A stretch of 11,576 nt of DNA from assembly GCA_040901765.1 (NCBI GenBank), contig JBBDYG010000119.1, positions 1-11,576 of the forward strand, in the 5' to 3' direction. This document shows positions 1 to 6,859 of the stretch, in pieces. The position numbers and the translations under genes are program-made. This stretch comes from JBBDYG01 sp040901765. GTDB taxonomy: Bacteria; Planctomycetota; Planctomycetia; Pirellulales; Lacipirellulaceae. The notes beneath the pieces were generated by a model, which searched no databases, was not told the DNA's origin, and saw only the letters and a program-made list of their open reading frames with translations. How positions within the stretch are numbered: the stretch's first letter is position 1; every line of letters begins with the position of its first letter.

Positions 1-18
1 ACGTTGACCACTAGTTTC

Positions 19-53
19 GCTTCAATGTGGCCGCGGCTAATTGGCCGCGGAAG
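19..53 (-). repeat. GC-rich hairpin repeat, copy 1 (probable leader-end CRISPR repeat)
   Basis: Read on the minus strand, this 35-base unit is CTT, a 20-base palindrome CCGCGGCCAATTAGCCGCGG, then CCACATTGAAGC. It has a 7-bp stem (CCGCGGC/GCCGCGG) and a 6-base loop. Two more copies with the same outer sequence but different inner bases lie at 10928-10962 and 11001-11035 on the opposite strand. Similarity stops sharply after GAAGC in all three copies, as expected of a CRISPR repeat next to unrelated spacers. It lies downstream of the Cas4-Cas1 gene, where an array is expected, and bases 18-1 would then be the start of the first spacer. Only one copy is visible on this side, so a dispersed intergenic palindrome remains possible. 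Confidence 0.5.
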
Positions 54-270
54 GGCCGCCTCTCTAACTTCTGAATTGCCAAGGAGCGGGAAGCGTGTTT
101 GCGAGCGGCGGGGCCCATGTTGGCCCTTCGCATGTTGTACCGCATTGTACCCATTCGGTAAAACATTGCAGTGCCTTGACATAGCTCATGCGAGCGGTGC
201 CCGGGTTTTCTCACGCACCTCGCCGCTCGCGATCCGATTTTCGACGCTTTGGAGTCCACCGGTCCGCTCA
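54..270 (-). promoter_or_regulatory. Candidate CRISPR leader
   Basis: These 217 bases separate the Cas4-Cas1 stop codon from hairpin repeat copy 1 and hold no convincing gene; open frames here run through the repeat and look like chance. The octamer GCGAGCGG occurs at 101-108 and 190-197, its exact reverse complement CCGCTCGC at 223-230, and a one-base variant CCGCTCAC at 264-271. The 190-197/223-230 pair forms an inverted repeat. By position this would be the leader, which normally drives array transcription and guides spacer insertion. No clear promoter elements are recognised. Confidence 0.35.
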
Positions 271-2037
271 CTAACGCGTGACAAACACAGGATACGTGGC
301 GATCTCGCCCGTCAGCAGCCGTGCAAGGAGTCGGGCCTGGATTTCTAATAGTCGCCGGTAGTTGACACGATAGCCGAAAATTGGATGCGTAACCAGCGTG
401 TCCATCCGTTGTTCGTATGCTCGAAAAAACGCCTTGCGGCCATTGGGCGTCAATGCCACGGCTTGTCCTGTCCGTATGAAATCACTGGCAGAAACCATTC
501 GCGTATTGATGGCCGATAACACCGCCGAATCGGCGATCAACGGTCGGAACGGTTCCATCAAGTCCAGCGCAAGTGGCGCTCGGCCAAAGCGCGGTTGGTG
601 GTAAAAGCCGAGATACGGATCGAACCCAACCGCATGGCAAACGATTGTCAAATCCTTGGCCAGCACACTGTAGGCCAGCGACAGCAGTGCGTTGACGGGA
701 TCGCGCGGCGGTCGCCGGTTGCGATTTTGAAACTCGAAATTGAACTCCGCCGGAGATCCAGCCTCCGCTCCGTCGCCATTGTCAACTTTGATCATGCCGG
801 GAAAGTGCTCGAAGTAAACCTTCGCTGCGTTGCCCTCGATACCCAGAAGTTGCTCGATCGACGCAGCTTGCTCCGAATCTTCTTGCATGCATTTAAGGAA
901 GGCGATCGGTCCCGCTGGCGGCTCGACGTGGTTGCGCTGGAGCATCGTCCGTTGATTGCGAATCTTGCCCGACACCAATGCTCGGGCAAATTCCAGGCAG
1001 AACAAAGGGACCTCGGCCGAGCGAAATTGATCGCGCCGGAGATAGACATTCTTCACGCCCAGGCCGTGGGTGATCCCATAGAACCACCCTCCGTAAGAAA
1101 AGTACGCAATTGGCACTTCGTTTTCGCACAAGGCCTGGATGGCCTGGGTCGAGCACTGAACGTTGCCGAACAAGTTGACCTGGCATGTTTCACCGATGCG
1201 GACTTCCTGAACGACTTTTTCTTTATCCTTGACTTTCAACACGTTGCCCGACTTGCCGACGTACAACCCTTGCGAATTGAGATACAGGGGCCGCAGATCA
1301 TCGCGGGCTGCAACCAATCGTCTCGGTTCAGCGCCGTTGGTTGACGAAGCTTTTCGTGGCTCCACCTCAAATCGAGTTTGCGGGTCGGTTTCGGCATCCG
1401 CGGTCTGACACGCCAAGGTCTCGTCCGGCAGGCAGATGCCGACCAGCGAGCAACGCGGGCATTTCGGGCTATCGACCAGCGGCGAGGGGATTTGCTGCGA
1501 TTCCGCCGTGGCGCGGGCTGCGGCTAGCGCTTCCAGGGCCTCTGAAACGAGCTGCTCATCAATCGGCACGCGAACGCGCTGCTTCGTGGTGACGTAGTAG
1601 ATCACTCCCTCGTCGCAAGTATAGCCGTTGTCGCGCAGCACCAGGCCCTGCGCGGCAATCTGCATCCGGTCGGTGTCCCAGACTTCAAGCTCGCCCGTCT
1701 CGTCGTTCTTGCGCGGCTTGCCGCGCTTATAGTCGACGGGCGTCACGATGCCGCCGGCGGCTTCAATCAGGTCGAGCTTGGCGATCAACTGGTGCGTGTC
1801 GCTGGAGAGCGTGACCGAGCGGGAGTGGATCGTCTCCTCTGGATCAAGCTCCGCCGCGGGGACGAGTGCGTCCTGCCGGTCGTCCATCTTCGCGTGCCGC
1901 AGCGCTCCCTCGACCGTCTCGCGGTTGTGAGCGAAGACCCCCTCGACCCACATATAGTAAAACAGCCGCGGGCAGTAGACGAACTCGTTGAGCATCCGTG
2001 CCGGCAGATAGTCGGGCGTCGTTTCGGTAGCGGACAC
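271..2037 (-). CDS. cas4-cas1: Cas4-Cas1 fusion, CRISPR adaptation integrase with prespacer nuclease
   Basis: This 588-residue protein joins a Cas4 nuclease (about 5-210) to a Cas1 integrase (about 250-588) through a polar linker. The Cas4 part shows the four iron-sulphur cysteines C22, C193, C196 and C202, and a RecB-type core D89, D102, K104 with Q126/Q130. The Cas1 part shows the metal ligands E401 (in GIEGN), H480 (in GFYHQPRFG) and D492/E495 (in LDLMEPFRP). Such fusions are typical of type I-G. Cas4 trims prespacers and checks the PAM; Cas1, with Cas2, inserts them at the leader end. The GTG start at 2037 is chosen because GGAGGT lies 5 bases upstream and the Cas4 fold begins right after it. 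The open frame extends further upstream, but that part overlaps cas2 and is low-complexity. The gene lies 80 bases downstream of cas2, an unusual order. Confidence 0.95.
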   Translation of the reverse strand: MSATETTPDYLPARMLNEFVYCPRLFYYMWVEGVFAHNRETVEGALRHAKMDDRQDALVPAAELDPEETIHSRSVTLSSDTHQLIAKLDLIEAAGGIVTPVDYKRGKPRKNDETGELEVWDTDRMQIAAQGLVLRDNGYTCDEGVIYYVTTKQRVRVPIDEQLVSEALEALAAARATAESQQIPSPLVDSPKCPRCSLVGICLPDETLACQTADAETDPQTRFEVEPRKASSTNGAEPRRLVAARDDLRPLYLNSQGLYVGKSGNVLKVKDKEKVVQEVRIGETCQVNLFGNVQCSTQAIQALCENEVPIAYFSYGGWFYGITHGLGVKNVYLRRDQFRSAEVPLFCLEFARALVSGKIRNQRTMLQRNHVEPPAGPIAFLKCMQEDSEQAASIEQLLGIEGNAAKVYFEHFPGMIKVDNGDGAEAGSPAEFNFEFQNRNRRPPRDPVNALLSLAYSVLAKDLTIVCHAVGFDPYLGFYHQPRFGRAPLALDLMEPFRPLIADSAVLSAINTRMVSASDFIRTGQAVALTPNGRKAFFRAYEQRMDTLVTHPIFGYRVNYRRLLEIQARLLARLLTGEIATYPVFVTR

Positions 2038-2081
2038 GGGGCACCTCCGTTGGGAACGAGCCTCCGTGCGGGGTAAGGACT

Positions 2082-2110
2082 GGGGATTGGGGACTGGGGG
2101 CTTGGGGCTG
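2082..2110 (+). repeat. G-rich heptamer tract with G-quadruplex pattern
   Basis: Four G-runs of four or five bases are separated by three-base loops ATT, ACT and CTT (runs span 2082-2107), which fits the standard G-quadruplex pattern. The spacing is essentially a heptamer repeat: GGGGATT, GGGGACT, GGGGGCTT, GGGGCTG. On the minus strand this reads as CCCCAGT/CCCCAAT, resembling the short tandem heptamer repeats described in cyanobacteria. It lies in the 80-base gap between cas2 and the Cas4-Cas1 fusion, with the G-rich strand as the transcription template. Whether it folds in the cell is not known. Confidence 0.7.
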
Positions 2111-2117
2111 GAAAAAC

Positions 2118-2408
2118 CTAGACCACGATGCAGGGAGCGCTGATCGGCGAGTACGGTTGTCCGAGCGCGCTGATCACCCGCTCGCCGCGGCCTTCGGTCG
2201 GTCCCAGGTCGACGAACAGCACCTGGTCTTCGTTGTGCTTGATGATCTCCGCGAGCGTGTGCCGGCACTTGGCCAAGTCGATCGCCGTGAACTGGCATTC
2301 GAAGATCGAGTATTGCAGATGATCGCCAAAATCCCGCATGGTCTTAAAGACCTTGCGGAGTCGCTTGTCGTCGCAAATGTCGTAGCAGACGAGATAGGTG
2401 TTACGCAT
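2118..2408 (-). CDS. cas2: Cas2, CRISPR adaptation protein
   Basis: This 96-residue protein is the usual size for Cas2. It opens with the family signature NTYLVCYDICDDKRLRKVFK, with the conserved Asp at residue 10 at the end of the first ferredoxin-like strand, and continues with GDHLQYSIFECQF, the typical second strand. Cas2 dimers bridge two Cas1 dimers in the integration complex; the Asp is not always needed for catalysis in that role. The gene precedes the Cas4-Cas1 fusion, whereas cas2 usually follows cas1. The ATG at 2408 has no strong ribosome-binding site upstream. A 527-base gap separates it from csb2, so the adaptation genes may have their own promoter. Confidence 0.93.
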   Translation of the reverse strand: MRNTYLVCYDICDDKRLRKVFKTMRDFGDHLQYSIFECQFTAIDLAKCRHTLAEIIKHNEDQVLFVDLGPTEGRGERVISALGQPYSPISAPCIVV

Positions 2409-2527
2409 GGCCGAGGTTCGCGCGAGGCAGCGTCCATGCGGGTCGATACGACAAGGATAGCTCGCCGCCGGCGCGGCCAGGTTACGCCGTCTATGCTAAT
2501 TGGGCGGGCGCGGGGGTCAACTGGTTT

Positions 2528-2562
2528 TTGGCTGTCAGCTATCGGCCGTCGGCTCTCGGCCA
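2528..2562 (+). repeat. Imperfect heptamer tandem repeat
   Basis: Five consecutive heptamers fit the pattern TYRGCYN: TTGGCTG, TCAGCTA, TCGGCCG, TCGGCTC and TCGGCCA. The period of seven matches the G-rich tract at 2082-2110, although the sequence differs. It lies about 120 bases upstream of cas2. No function is assigned. Confidence 0.5.
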
Positions 2563-2588
2563 GAGAAAACGCCCGCCACGACGGGCAA

Positions 2589-2628
2589 TTTTGTCCGGAA
2601 TATGGAAAACACCGCGGAGCGGACAAAA
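2589..2628. repeat. Inverted repeat TTTTGTCCG...CGGACAAAA
   Basis: A perfect 9-base inverted repeat has arms at 2589-2597 and 2620-2628, separated by 22 bases. Two more copies of the same word lie at 2694-2702 (eight of nine bases) and 2924-2932 (nine of nine, touching the end of csb2), in the orientation of the right arm. This could be a set of operator sites upstream of cas2 or the end repeats of a vanished insertion element. I see no transposase nearby. Confidence 0.5.
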
Positions 2629-2869
2629 TACCTGGATGGCTTTAATTCCCGAGGAATATGCCCCGAATAACGTCCGCCCGGCTCGCCGCCGCGTGGACAA
2701 AACCCAGGCCGCCCGCGGTAGATTTCACTCGCGATCCGGCGGCCTTCGTAGCCGCACGATGCGAGCGTACCACTAGCGCTCGGCTAGCGCTCGACTACGT
2801 GGTTGTGGAACAGTTGGCCGTGGCAGGGTTCAGGATGTCAAAGAGCGGGCCGGCATACGATGCGGATGT

Positions 2870-2898
2870 ATACTAGCAGAGGCGGTGGCTCTTTTCAA
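2870..2898 (-). promoter_or_regulatory. Sigma70-like promoter candidate for cas2 and cas4-cas1
   Basis: On the minus strand TTGAAA (2898-2893) and TAGTAT (2875-2870) are separated by exactly 17 bases. They match the -35 consensus at five of six positions and the -10 consensus at four of six. Transcription would begin near 2863 and leave a leader of about 455 bases before cas2, containing the heptamer tract and the TTTTGTCCG inverted repeat. Such matches occur by chance, so this is a suggestion only. Confidence 0.3.
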
Positions 2899-2935
2899 GA
2901 AGGAAAGTTGTGGGAATCTTAGGCGGACAAAATCA

Positions 2936-4525
2936 CTAGTCCGTGCCAGCCATTAAGCCGAAGCCGCAATGGCGGCCGGCGCCGAGGGTGAGGGGACCGG
3001 GGACGGCGTACTCAAACGAGAGACGCATGTGGACGGCGGTGAGGTCCTTCAAGTGCGCTGGCCGATGGTAGCCGGTGTGTCGGCCATCGCGGTCGTACTT
3101 GTGAGCGCTGAGACAGTTTTTGAGGAAGGGCAAGGCTTGCCAAGTGAACTTACACGGCGTCTCGATACCGGCACGTTGGAGGGCTTTGCAAATCAGTTTC
3201 TCGGTTTCGCGAGCGATTGCCTCCGGCTTGTCGTTTTTAGATTTTTTGTTGTGCCCGTCGAGGATGACTGGCGTGACCGTGTGCCAGACGGGCGACGTGC
3301 CCAGGTAATGCGTGTCGATGAATTTTCCCTTGGGCGGCGTGAACAGGCGAAGTTCGGCGCGATAGGTATCCGTCGGCGAGGAGTCCGACTTGCATTCTTC
3401 GAATTCTCCCTCGGGCTTGAGTGGCAGTCCGTCGATGCGTCGGGCCAAATCGGCAAGCTCGCGCTCCATGCCGATCGGCGCGACGAGCATGACGTTGCGG
3501 ATGATGCCGTCGGCGTGCGCGTGGCCGATGGAGGGGAGCGGAATGTAAGAAATCTGCTTGTGTTCATTGCCGGAAGACGGATCGCGCTTACCGCGAATGA
3601 CACGGTTGACAAACTCGGGATCTGCTCCGGAGCCGGTCATCGCCTTGATCGCCAGATGCCGCACCATGCCGGCGATGTGGATAAGCTTCGCGTGCGGATA
3701 CCGGGCGGGGTCTTCGTTGTCGTCGAGGAGCTTGAAGACGGCGTAAGGGCGCGGCAGCGGATCAGTGTCACGGCGATAACGCACCCGATCGATATCCTTG
3801 TCCTCCTTAAGTGTCGAAACAGGTGTCCAGTGGCTGCTGGTGAGGCGCTCGAGAAATCTATCGTAGCGTTGGCCGAGCGCGTCGAGCGAACCCTTGCGAT
3901 GGACGCGGAGTGGTTGTCCGCCACGCGTGGTGGGCGTCCACCGTTCGCCGATGAGTCGAGCGGCTTGCTTATCGTCGATAAGCGTGGCGTCGGCGATCAC
4001 CTGATCGATGCCCCAGCCCAGGCAGTGGACCGAACGAACGGAAGGAAGTATTGCGCGGAGCAACGCGGCAGGATCGACGGTGGCAGCGTTGAGTGGATAG
4101 AGGTAGTGGATGGTAGGCAGATCGTCGCCGAACGTTTCGATGCGCATTGGGCGAAACGACTTTGTCGCACTTCGCACGGAGCCGTTCAGTTTCCTAAAGG
4201 CTTCGGTTGACTGCTCCATTCCGCGGGAAAGGCCCATGAAGACAAGATCATTCTGATTGTGTGGTACGTATGTCTGATAGCCCATGCCGCTGATTGTTGC
4301 CCGCGGTGCAACAATGTGCGGACGCAGGACTTCGAGCACATGGAGCGCGGACCGAAGTTCGGGCGCAAGTGCTCGCCCACGAGCACGCAGGCAGGCGGCG
4401 TTAATCAGCGCCTGAAACGCGCGCATGGGCGACGGTGGCCATTCCGACATACCGGCGTCTCGCGTGCCGTGATAGAGCGGGAATGGCTGGATGAACCGGA
4501 GGCTGAAGCAGAGCGTAGTATTCAT
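2936..4525 (-). CDS. csb2: Csb2, type I-G Cas5-Cas6-type effector subunit (GSU0054 family)
   Basis: This 529-residue protein matches Csb2, the subunit that combines a Cas5-like N-terminal part with a Cas6-like C-terminal part in type I-G. It should cut the precursor CRISPR RNA and hold the guide's 5' end, in line with the absence of a separate cas5 or cas6 gene. The N-terminus (about 1-45) has the RAMP-like opening with FIQPFPLYHGT and EWPPSPMRAFQALINAA. A conserved-looking segment SYIPLPSIGHAHADG lies in the middle. A glycine-rich RAMP loop GPLTLGAGRHCGFGL closes the protein (510-524). The catalytic residues cannot be assigned from sequence alone. The ATG at 4525 lies three bases after the csb1 stop, and GGAG six bases upstream lies within the end of csb1, so translation is probably coupled. 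Confidence 0.9.
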   Translation of the reverse strand: MNTTLCFSLRFIQPFPLYHGTRDAGMSEWPPSPMRAFQALINAACLRARGRALAPELRSALHVLEVLRPHIVAPRATISGMGYQTYVPHNQNDLVFMGLSRGMEQSTEAFRKLNGSVRSATKSFRPMRIETFGDDLPTIHYLYPLNAATVDPAALLRAILPSVRSVHCLGWGIDQVIADATLIDDKQAARLIGERWTPTTRGGQPLRVHRKGSLDALGQRYDRFLERLTSSHWTPVSTLKEDKDIDRVRYRRDTDPLPRPYAVFKLLDDNEDPARYPHAKLIHIAGMVRHLAIKAMTGSGADPEFVNRVIRGKRDPSSGNEHKQISYIPLPSIGHAHADGIIRNVMLVAPIGMERELADLARRIDGLPLKPEGEFEECKSDSSPTDTYRAELRLFTPPKGKFIDTHYLGTSPVWHTVTPVILDGHNKKSKNDKPEAIARETEKLICKALQRAGIETPCKFTWQALPFLKNCLSAHKYDRDGRHTGYHRPAHLKDLTAVHMRLSFEYAVPGPLTLGAGRHCGFGLMAGTD

Positions 4526-4528
4526 CGA

Positions 4529-5650
4529 TTACTCCGGCTTGGGTTCTGTGGCGGCTTTGGCTTTCGCCTGCGCTCGCCCTTTTTTCGTTGGTGCTACATC
4601 GCCCTCACCCGCGATATCTTTCTTTGCAAGCGAAGGATCGAACGTCACGTTCTCTGATGCACCAATCTGGAACGCGCCTGCAGCCAACTCCGCGAAGCCC
4701 ATTGCCTGTTCATGCGTGAATGTGAAATCGCTGCGCGTTCCGTCCGCATGAATGAGCATTACCGAGCGCGGCTGATCAACATCGGGGACGAGGTTGCAGC
4801 CTTGCCGAAGATAAATCTGGGGCGGAGACGTAAGCACAATCAGAGACAGACCAAGAACATAACGACGCAACATGAGTGTCTGCTCTTGGTCATCGCGAGC
4901 ATTCAGAAGTCGAAGTGCGGCCAAGCTGAACGTAACATCGCGTCGAATGCCGCCTTTTGCGATCACGCCTCCATGCGTCGCGGATGCAAGCGCATTCACG
5001 AAACCTCGCTTCGAGAGAGGGTTCTTGCTGTCACCGGTGGCCTTCGCTTGCTCCTCTTCTGTGAACACATCCATATTGACGTAGTTGAGCGGTGGTACAT
5101 AGACCGCTCCGCGCGTCAGGCGTTGCACATCGAATGCGCGGATCGTGGAGGAAATCAGTCGCGGCAGCTTGGCCTGGGTGTCGCGCGAATCCCAGACGCC
5201 GAAGACGAGGGAGGTGGGAGCAATTTTTGCCATGCTCAGCGCATTGCCCTTGAGGATATCCTTAAAAGCATCCTGCAATTTCTTCTGAAGCGGCGTACAG
5301 CGAACGATCGCGTCGCCGGCGCGGTGGCCGGCTTCGAGCAGGTTGACCGACTTTTCGCCGGCTGTGATCACGATCTGTGGCACGAGCGCGGCATAGTCTG
5401 GCTTGGCAAACAGCGGCTCGATACGATTGGCCTGTGAGCCGACGCTATCGACGAGACAGACGTTCTTCTCCCCGTCGGGCGGATCGATGTTGTAGCCGCC
5501 GGGAAAAACTTTCTTGTCCTCAGCAGCAGCGTAGGTAGCGGGAAAGATCACGCCATCCGCGCCGTCAACCGGCATAAGCGGCTCCCGAATCACGATTGCG
5601 GCGGAGGTGTCAGTGTTCAACCAACTGTCATATTCATTCAGATCACTCAT
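4529..5650 (-). CDS. csb1: Csb1, Cas7-type backbone of the type I-G effector (GSU0053 family)
   Basis: This 373-residue protein matches Csb1, the Cas7 homologue that should polymerise along the guide RNA. Recognisable family segments include IREPLMPVDGADGVIFPATYA near the N-terminus, a CLVDSVGSQANRIEP stretch, and GGVIAKGGIRRDVTFSLAA in the middle. The last 25 or so residues are a lysine- and alanine-rich, probably disordered tail. Its ATG overlaps the end of csb3 by eight bases, and AAGGAGA lies five bases upstream inside csb3. It is followed three bases later by csb2. The spacing indicates one csb3-csb1-csb2 transcript with coupled translation. Confidence 0.92.
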   Translation of the reverse strand: MSDLNEYDSWLNTDTSAAIVIREPLMPVDGADGVIFPATYAAAEDKKVFPGGYNIDPPDGEKNVCLVDSVGSQANRIEPLFAKPDYAALVPQIVITAGEKSVNLLEAGHRAGDAIVRCTPLQKKLQDAFKDILKGNALSMAKIAPTSLVFGVWDSRDTQAKLPRLISSTIRAFDVQRLTRGAVYVPPLNYVNMDVFTEEEQAKATGDSKNPLSKRGFVNALASATHGGVIAKGGIRRDVTFSLAALRLLNARDDQEQTLMLRRYVLGLSLIVLTSPPQIYLRQGCNLVPDVDQPRSVMLIHADGTRSDFTFTHEQAMGFAELAAGAFQIGASENVTFDPSLAKKDIAGEGDVAPTKKGRAQAKAKAATEPKPE

Positions 5651-6521
5651 CGCGTTCTCCTTGATATGGAATGGCAGGCAAAAAACTCTTGAGGTATTTG
5701 GTGCGGTACAACAGTCGAAACTCGTAGATCGGATCCTCGACTATACGGATCGATTGACACGCAATAGCTGAAGCGACGGACGGGGCGAGGGGTGCTTGCC
5801 ATGCTGTGTAGACGAAGCGATTCTCGCCCTTCAATTCTTGCGGCCTGAAACGTTGCAATCCGACGAAGCAAAGAAACTCAAGCGCCGGCTTGCAAATGCC
5901 TTTAATGCGAGTGATTTCGCTACCGGCGAGCGGATCGAAGCTGAAGCCGATGTCGAGCGCGGAGCCTTGTCCGCCAAGGTCTGAATCAAAATTGAACGGC
6001 AAGCCGATGCCGCGAGTTGGATTCCAGAGCGTAGATTCCGAACCGATACCTGCCGCGCCCATGCCACCGCGCATCGACGTAGCGATGTCGAGCACCGATT
6101 GCTGACCGGCCCATGTCTTGAAGCGCGAACCGCCGGCAAATTCGTCGCAGAACCAGTCGATGCGAAACGAGATCGTCCCGGAGAGCACGATCGGAAGCTC
6201 GCGGCGCAGCGATTCTAGTGCCTTCTTCTCATCTTCTAGTCCCGGCGACGCTACCCGCTGCTTCTTTTTCATTGAAGTAAGCTCGTCCAGCCGACCACGC
6301 TGCGCGGCCGTCATCGTGTTCGACACTGTGGATTGCTGCAGGGACTTGACGATCGATTGAAGCGAACCGCCGGAAACAATGCTGATGCAGAACTGATCCC
6401 CCTCAAACCACCCCTCCGCCCCCGGCCACAACCGGTCGGCAAGTTCTAACACCCCGCAACAGGCGAAGAACTGGCCGGGGTTGGTCAGGTCGACAGGGAT
6501 AGTGATATTTGGTTCGGTCAT
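5643..6521 (-). CDS. csb3: Csb3-like protein, probable large (Cas8-type) subunit of type I-G
   Basis: This 292-residue protein resembles Csb3, found in type I-G/I-U loci next to csb1 and csb2. The N-terminal segment ITIPVDLTNPGQFFACCGV with ELADRLWPG is the strongest match and shows that the start is intact, despite the toxin-antitoxin pair only 65 bases away. A lysine/arginine-rich charged helix lies near residues 80-105. Family members are treated as the Cas8-type large subunit, but this one is much shorter than classical Cas8 or Csx17, so its role in PAM recognition or Cas3 recruitment is inferred from position. It heads the effector operon and overlaps csb1 by eight bases. The ribosome-binding site is weak. 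Its promoter must lie in the 65 bases before the antitoxin or inside that gene. Confidence 0.8.
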   Translation of the reverse strand: MTEPNITIPVDLTNPGQFFACCGVLELADRLWPGAEGWFEGDQFCISIVSGGSLQSIVKSLQQSTVSNTMTAAQRGRLDELTSMKKKQRVASPGLEDEKKALESLRRELPIVLSGTISFRIDWFCDEFAGGSRFKTWAGQQSVLDIATSMRGGMGAAGIGSESTLWNPTRGIGLPFNFDSDLGGQGSALDIGFSFDPLAGSEITRIKGICKPALEFLCFVGLQRFRPQELKGENRFVYTAWQAPLAPSVASAIACQSIRIVEDPIYEFRLLYRTKYLKSFLPAIPYQGERDE

Positions 6522-6586
6522 CGATCAGAACACTCGAGCTTCACGAGTCACTTGATTTCACCAGCTAAGTGGCCGACAATGGGTAC
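6522..6586. promoter_or_regulatory. Divergent intergenic region between csb3 and the antitoxin gene
   Basis: These 65 bases separate two divergent starts, csb3 on the minus strand and the antitoxin on the plus strand, so any promoters for both must lie here or in the flanking coding sequence. There is no strong promoter match and no good ribosome-binding site for either gene. Autoregulating antitoxins usually bind this kind of site, which would place csb3 under the same control; that is inference. Confidence 0.4.
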
Positions 6587-6859
6587 ATGGTCATTCTCGG
6601 TCATATCTCGAATGGCGTTGTCGTTCTGGAAGGCGACGCCCCGTTGCCGGAAGGGGCGGCGGTGGCGGTGGTCTATCCCCGGCAATCGGCGAAGCCGCAG
6701 GGCACCGAGCCGCCGCGCATCGAGTGCGAGCCGGGGCGGTTTCCCTTAGTCCGTGGCGGCGCTCCGGGAAGTTTGGAGCTGACCAACGAGCGGATTCAGG
6801 AAATCCTGGATGCAGAAGACATCGAAGCCGTGAAGAGACAATGGAATGTATCTTCCTGA
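6587..6859 (+). CDS. Putative antitoxin of a PIN-toxin pair
   Basis: This 90-residue protein starts MVILGHISNGVVVLEGDAPL followed by PEGAAVAVVYP, resembling short beta-rich antitoxins that begin with a G-x-I-x-N-G-V-V-V-L-E strand pattern and pair with PIN-domain toxins. The middle is proline-rich and probably flexible. The C-terminus (ELTNERIQEILDAEDIEAVK) is probably the helix that covers the toxin. The ATG at 6587 is chosen because it opens the family pattern; an in-frame GTG at 6569 would add six residues. Neither has a clear ribosome-binding site. It overlaps the toxin gene by 14 bases, as is usual for such pairs. The DNA-binding fold is not certain. Confidence 0.75.
   Translation: MVILGHISNGVVVLEGDAPLPEGAAVAVVYPRQSAKPQGTEPPRIECEPGRFPLVRGGAPGSLELTNERIQEILDAEDIEAVKRQWNVSS

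Larger units (their letters stand above)
2409..2935. other. 527-base non-coding gap between effector and adaptation genes
   Basis: No reading frame here looks like a real protein; open frames are arginine-, alanine- and serine-rich shadows. The stretch holds a heptamer tract (2528-2562), four copies of a GGACAAAA motif (2589-2597, 2620-2628, 2694-2702, 2924-2932), a promoter-like site on the minus strand (2870-2898), and a short self-complementary patch around CTAGCGCT at 2773-2798. It may carry regulatory sites for cas2 or be the scar of a lost mobile element. Confidence 0.6.

Noticed and set aside
4..348. Plus-strand open frame of 114 codons at the left edge
   Set aside because: It runs through the hairpin repeat, the leader-like region and the antisense of the end of cas4-cas1, with no recognisable motif.
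595..1344. Plus-strand open frame of 249 codons opposite the Cas1 domain
   Set aside because: It is an antisense shadow; the minus strand encodes the Cas1 active-site residues.
2038..2298. Upstream extension of the Cas4-Cas1 reading frame to an ATG at 2298
   Set aside because: The extra 87 residues overlap cas2 in another frame, contain the translated G-rich tract and have no domain. The GTG at 2037 has a good ribosome-binding site and the Cas4 domain begins just after it.
2773..2798. Short palindromic patch around CTAGCGCT as a recombination or operator site
   Set aside because: The arms are short and imperfect, with no second copy in the window, so it cannot be told from chance.
2969..4210. 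Long plus-strand open frame (413 codons) opposite csb2
   Set aside because: It is the antisense shadow of the well-supported csb2 gene in GC-rich DNA, with no family resemblance.
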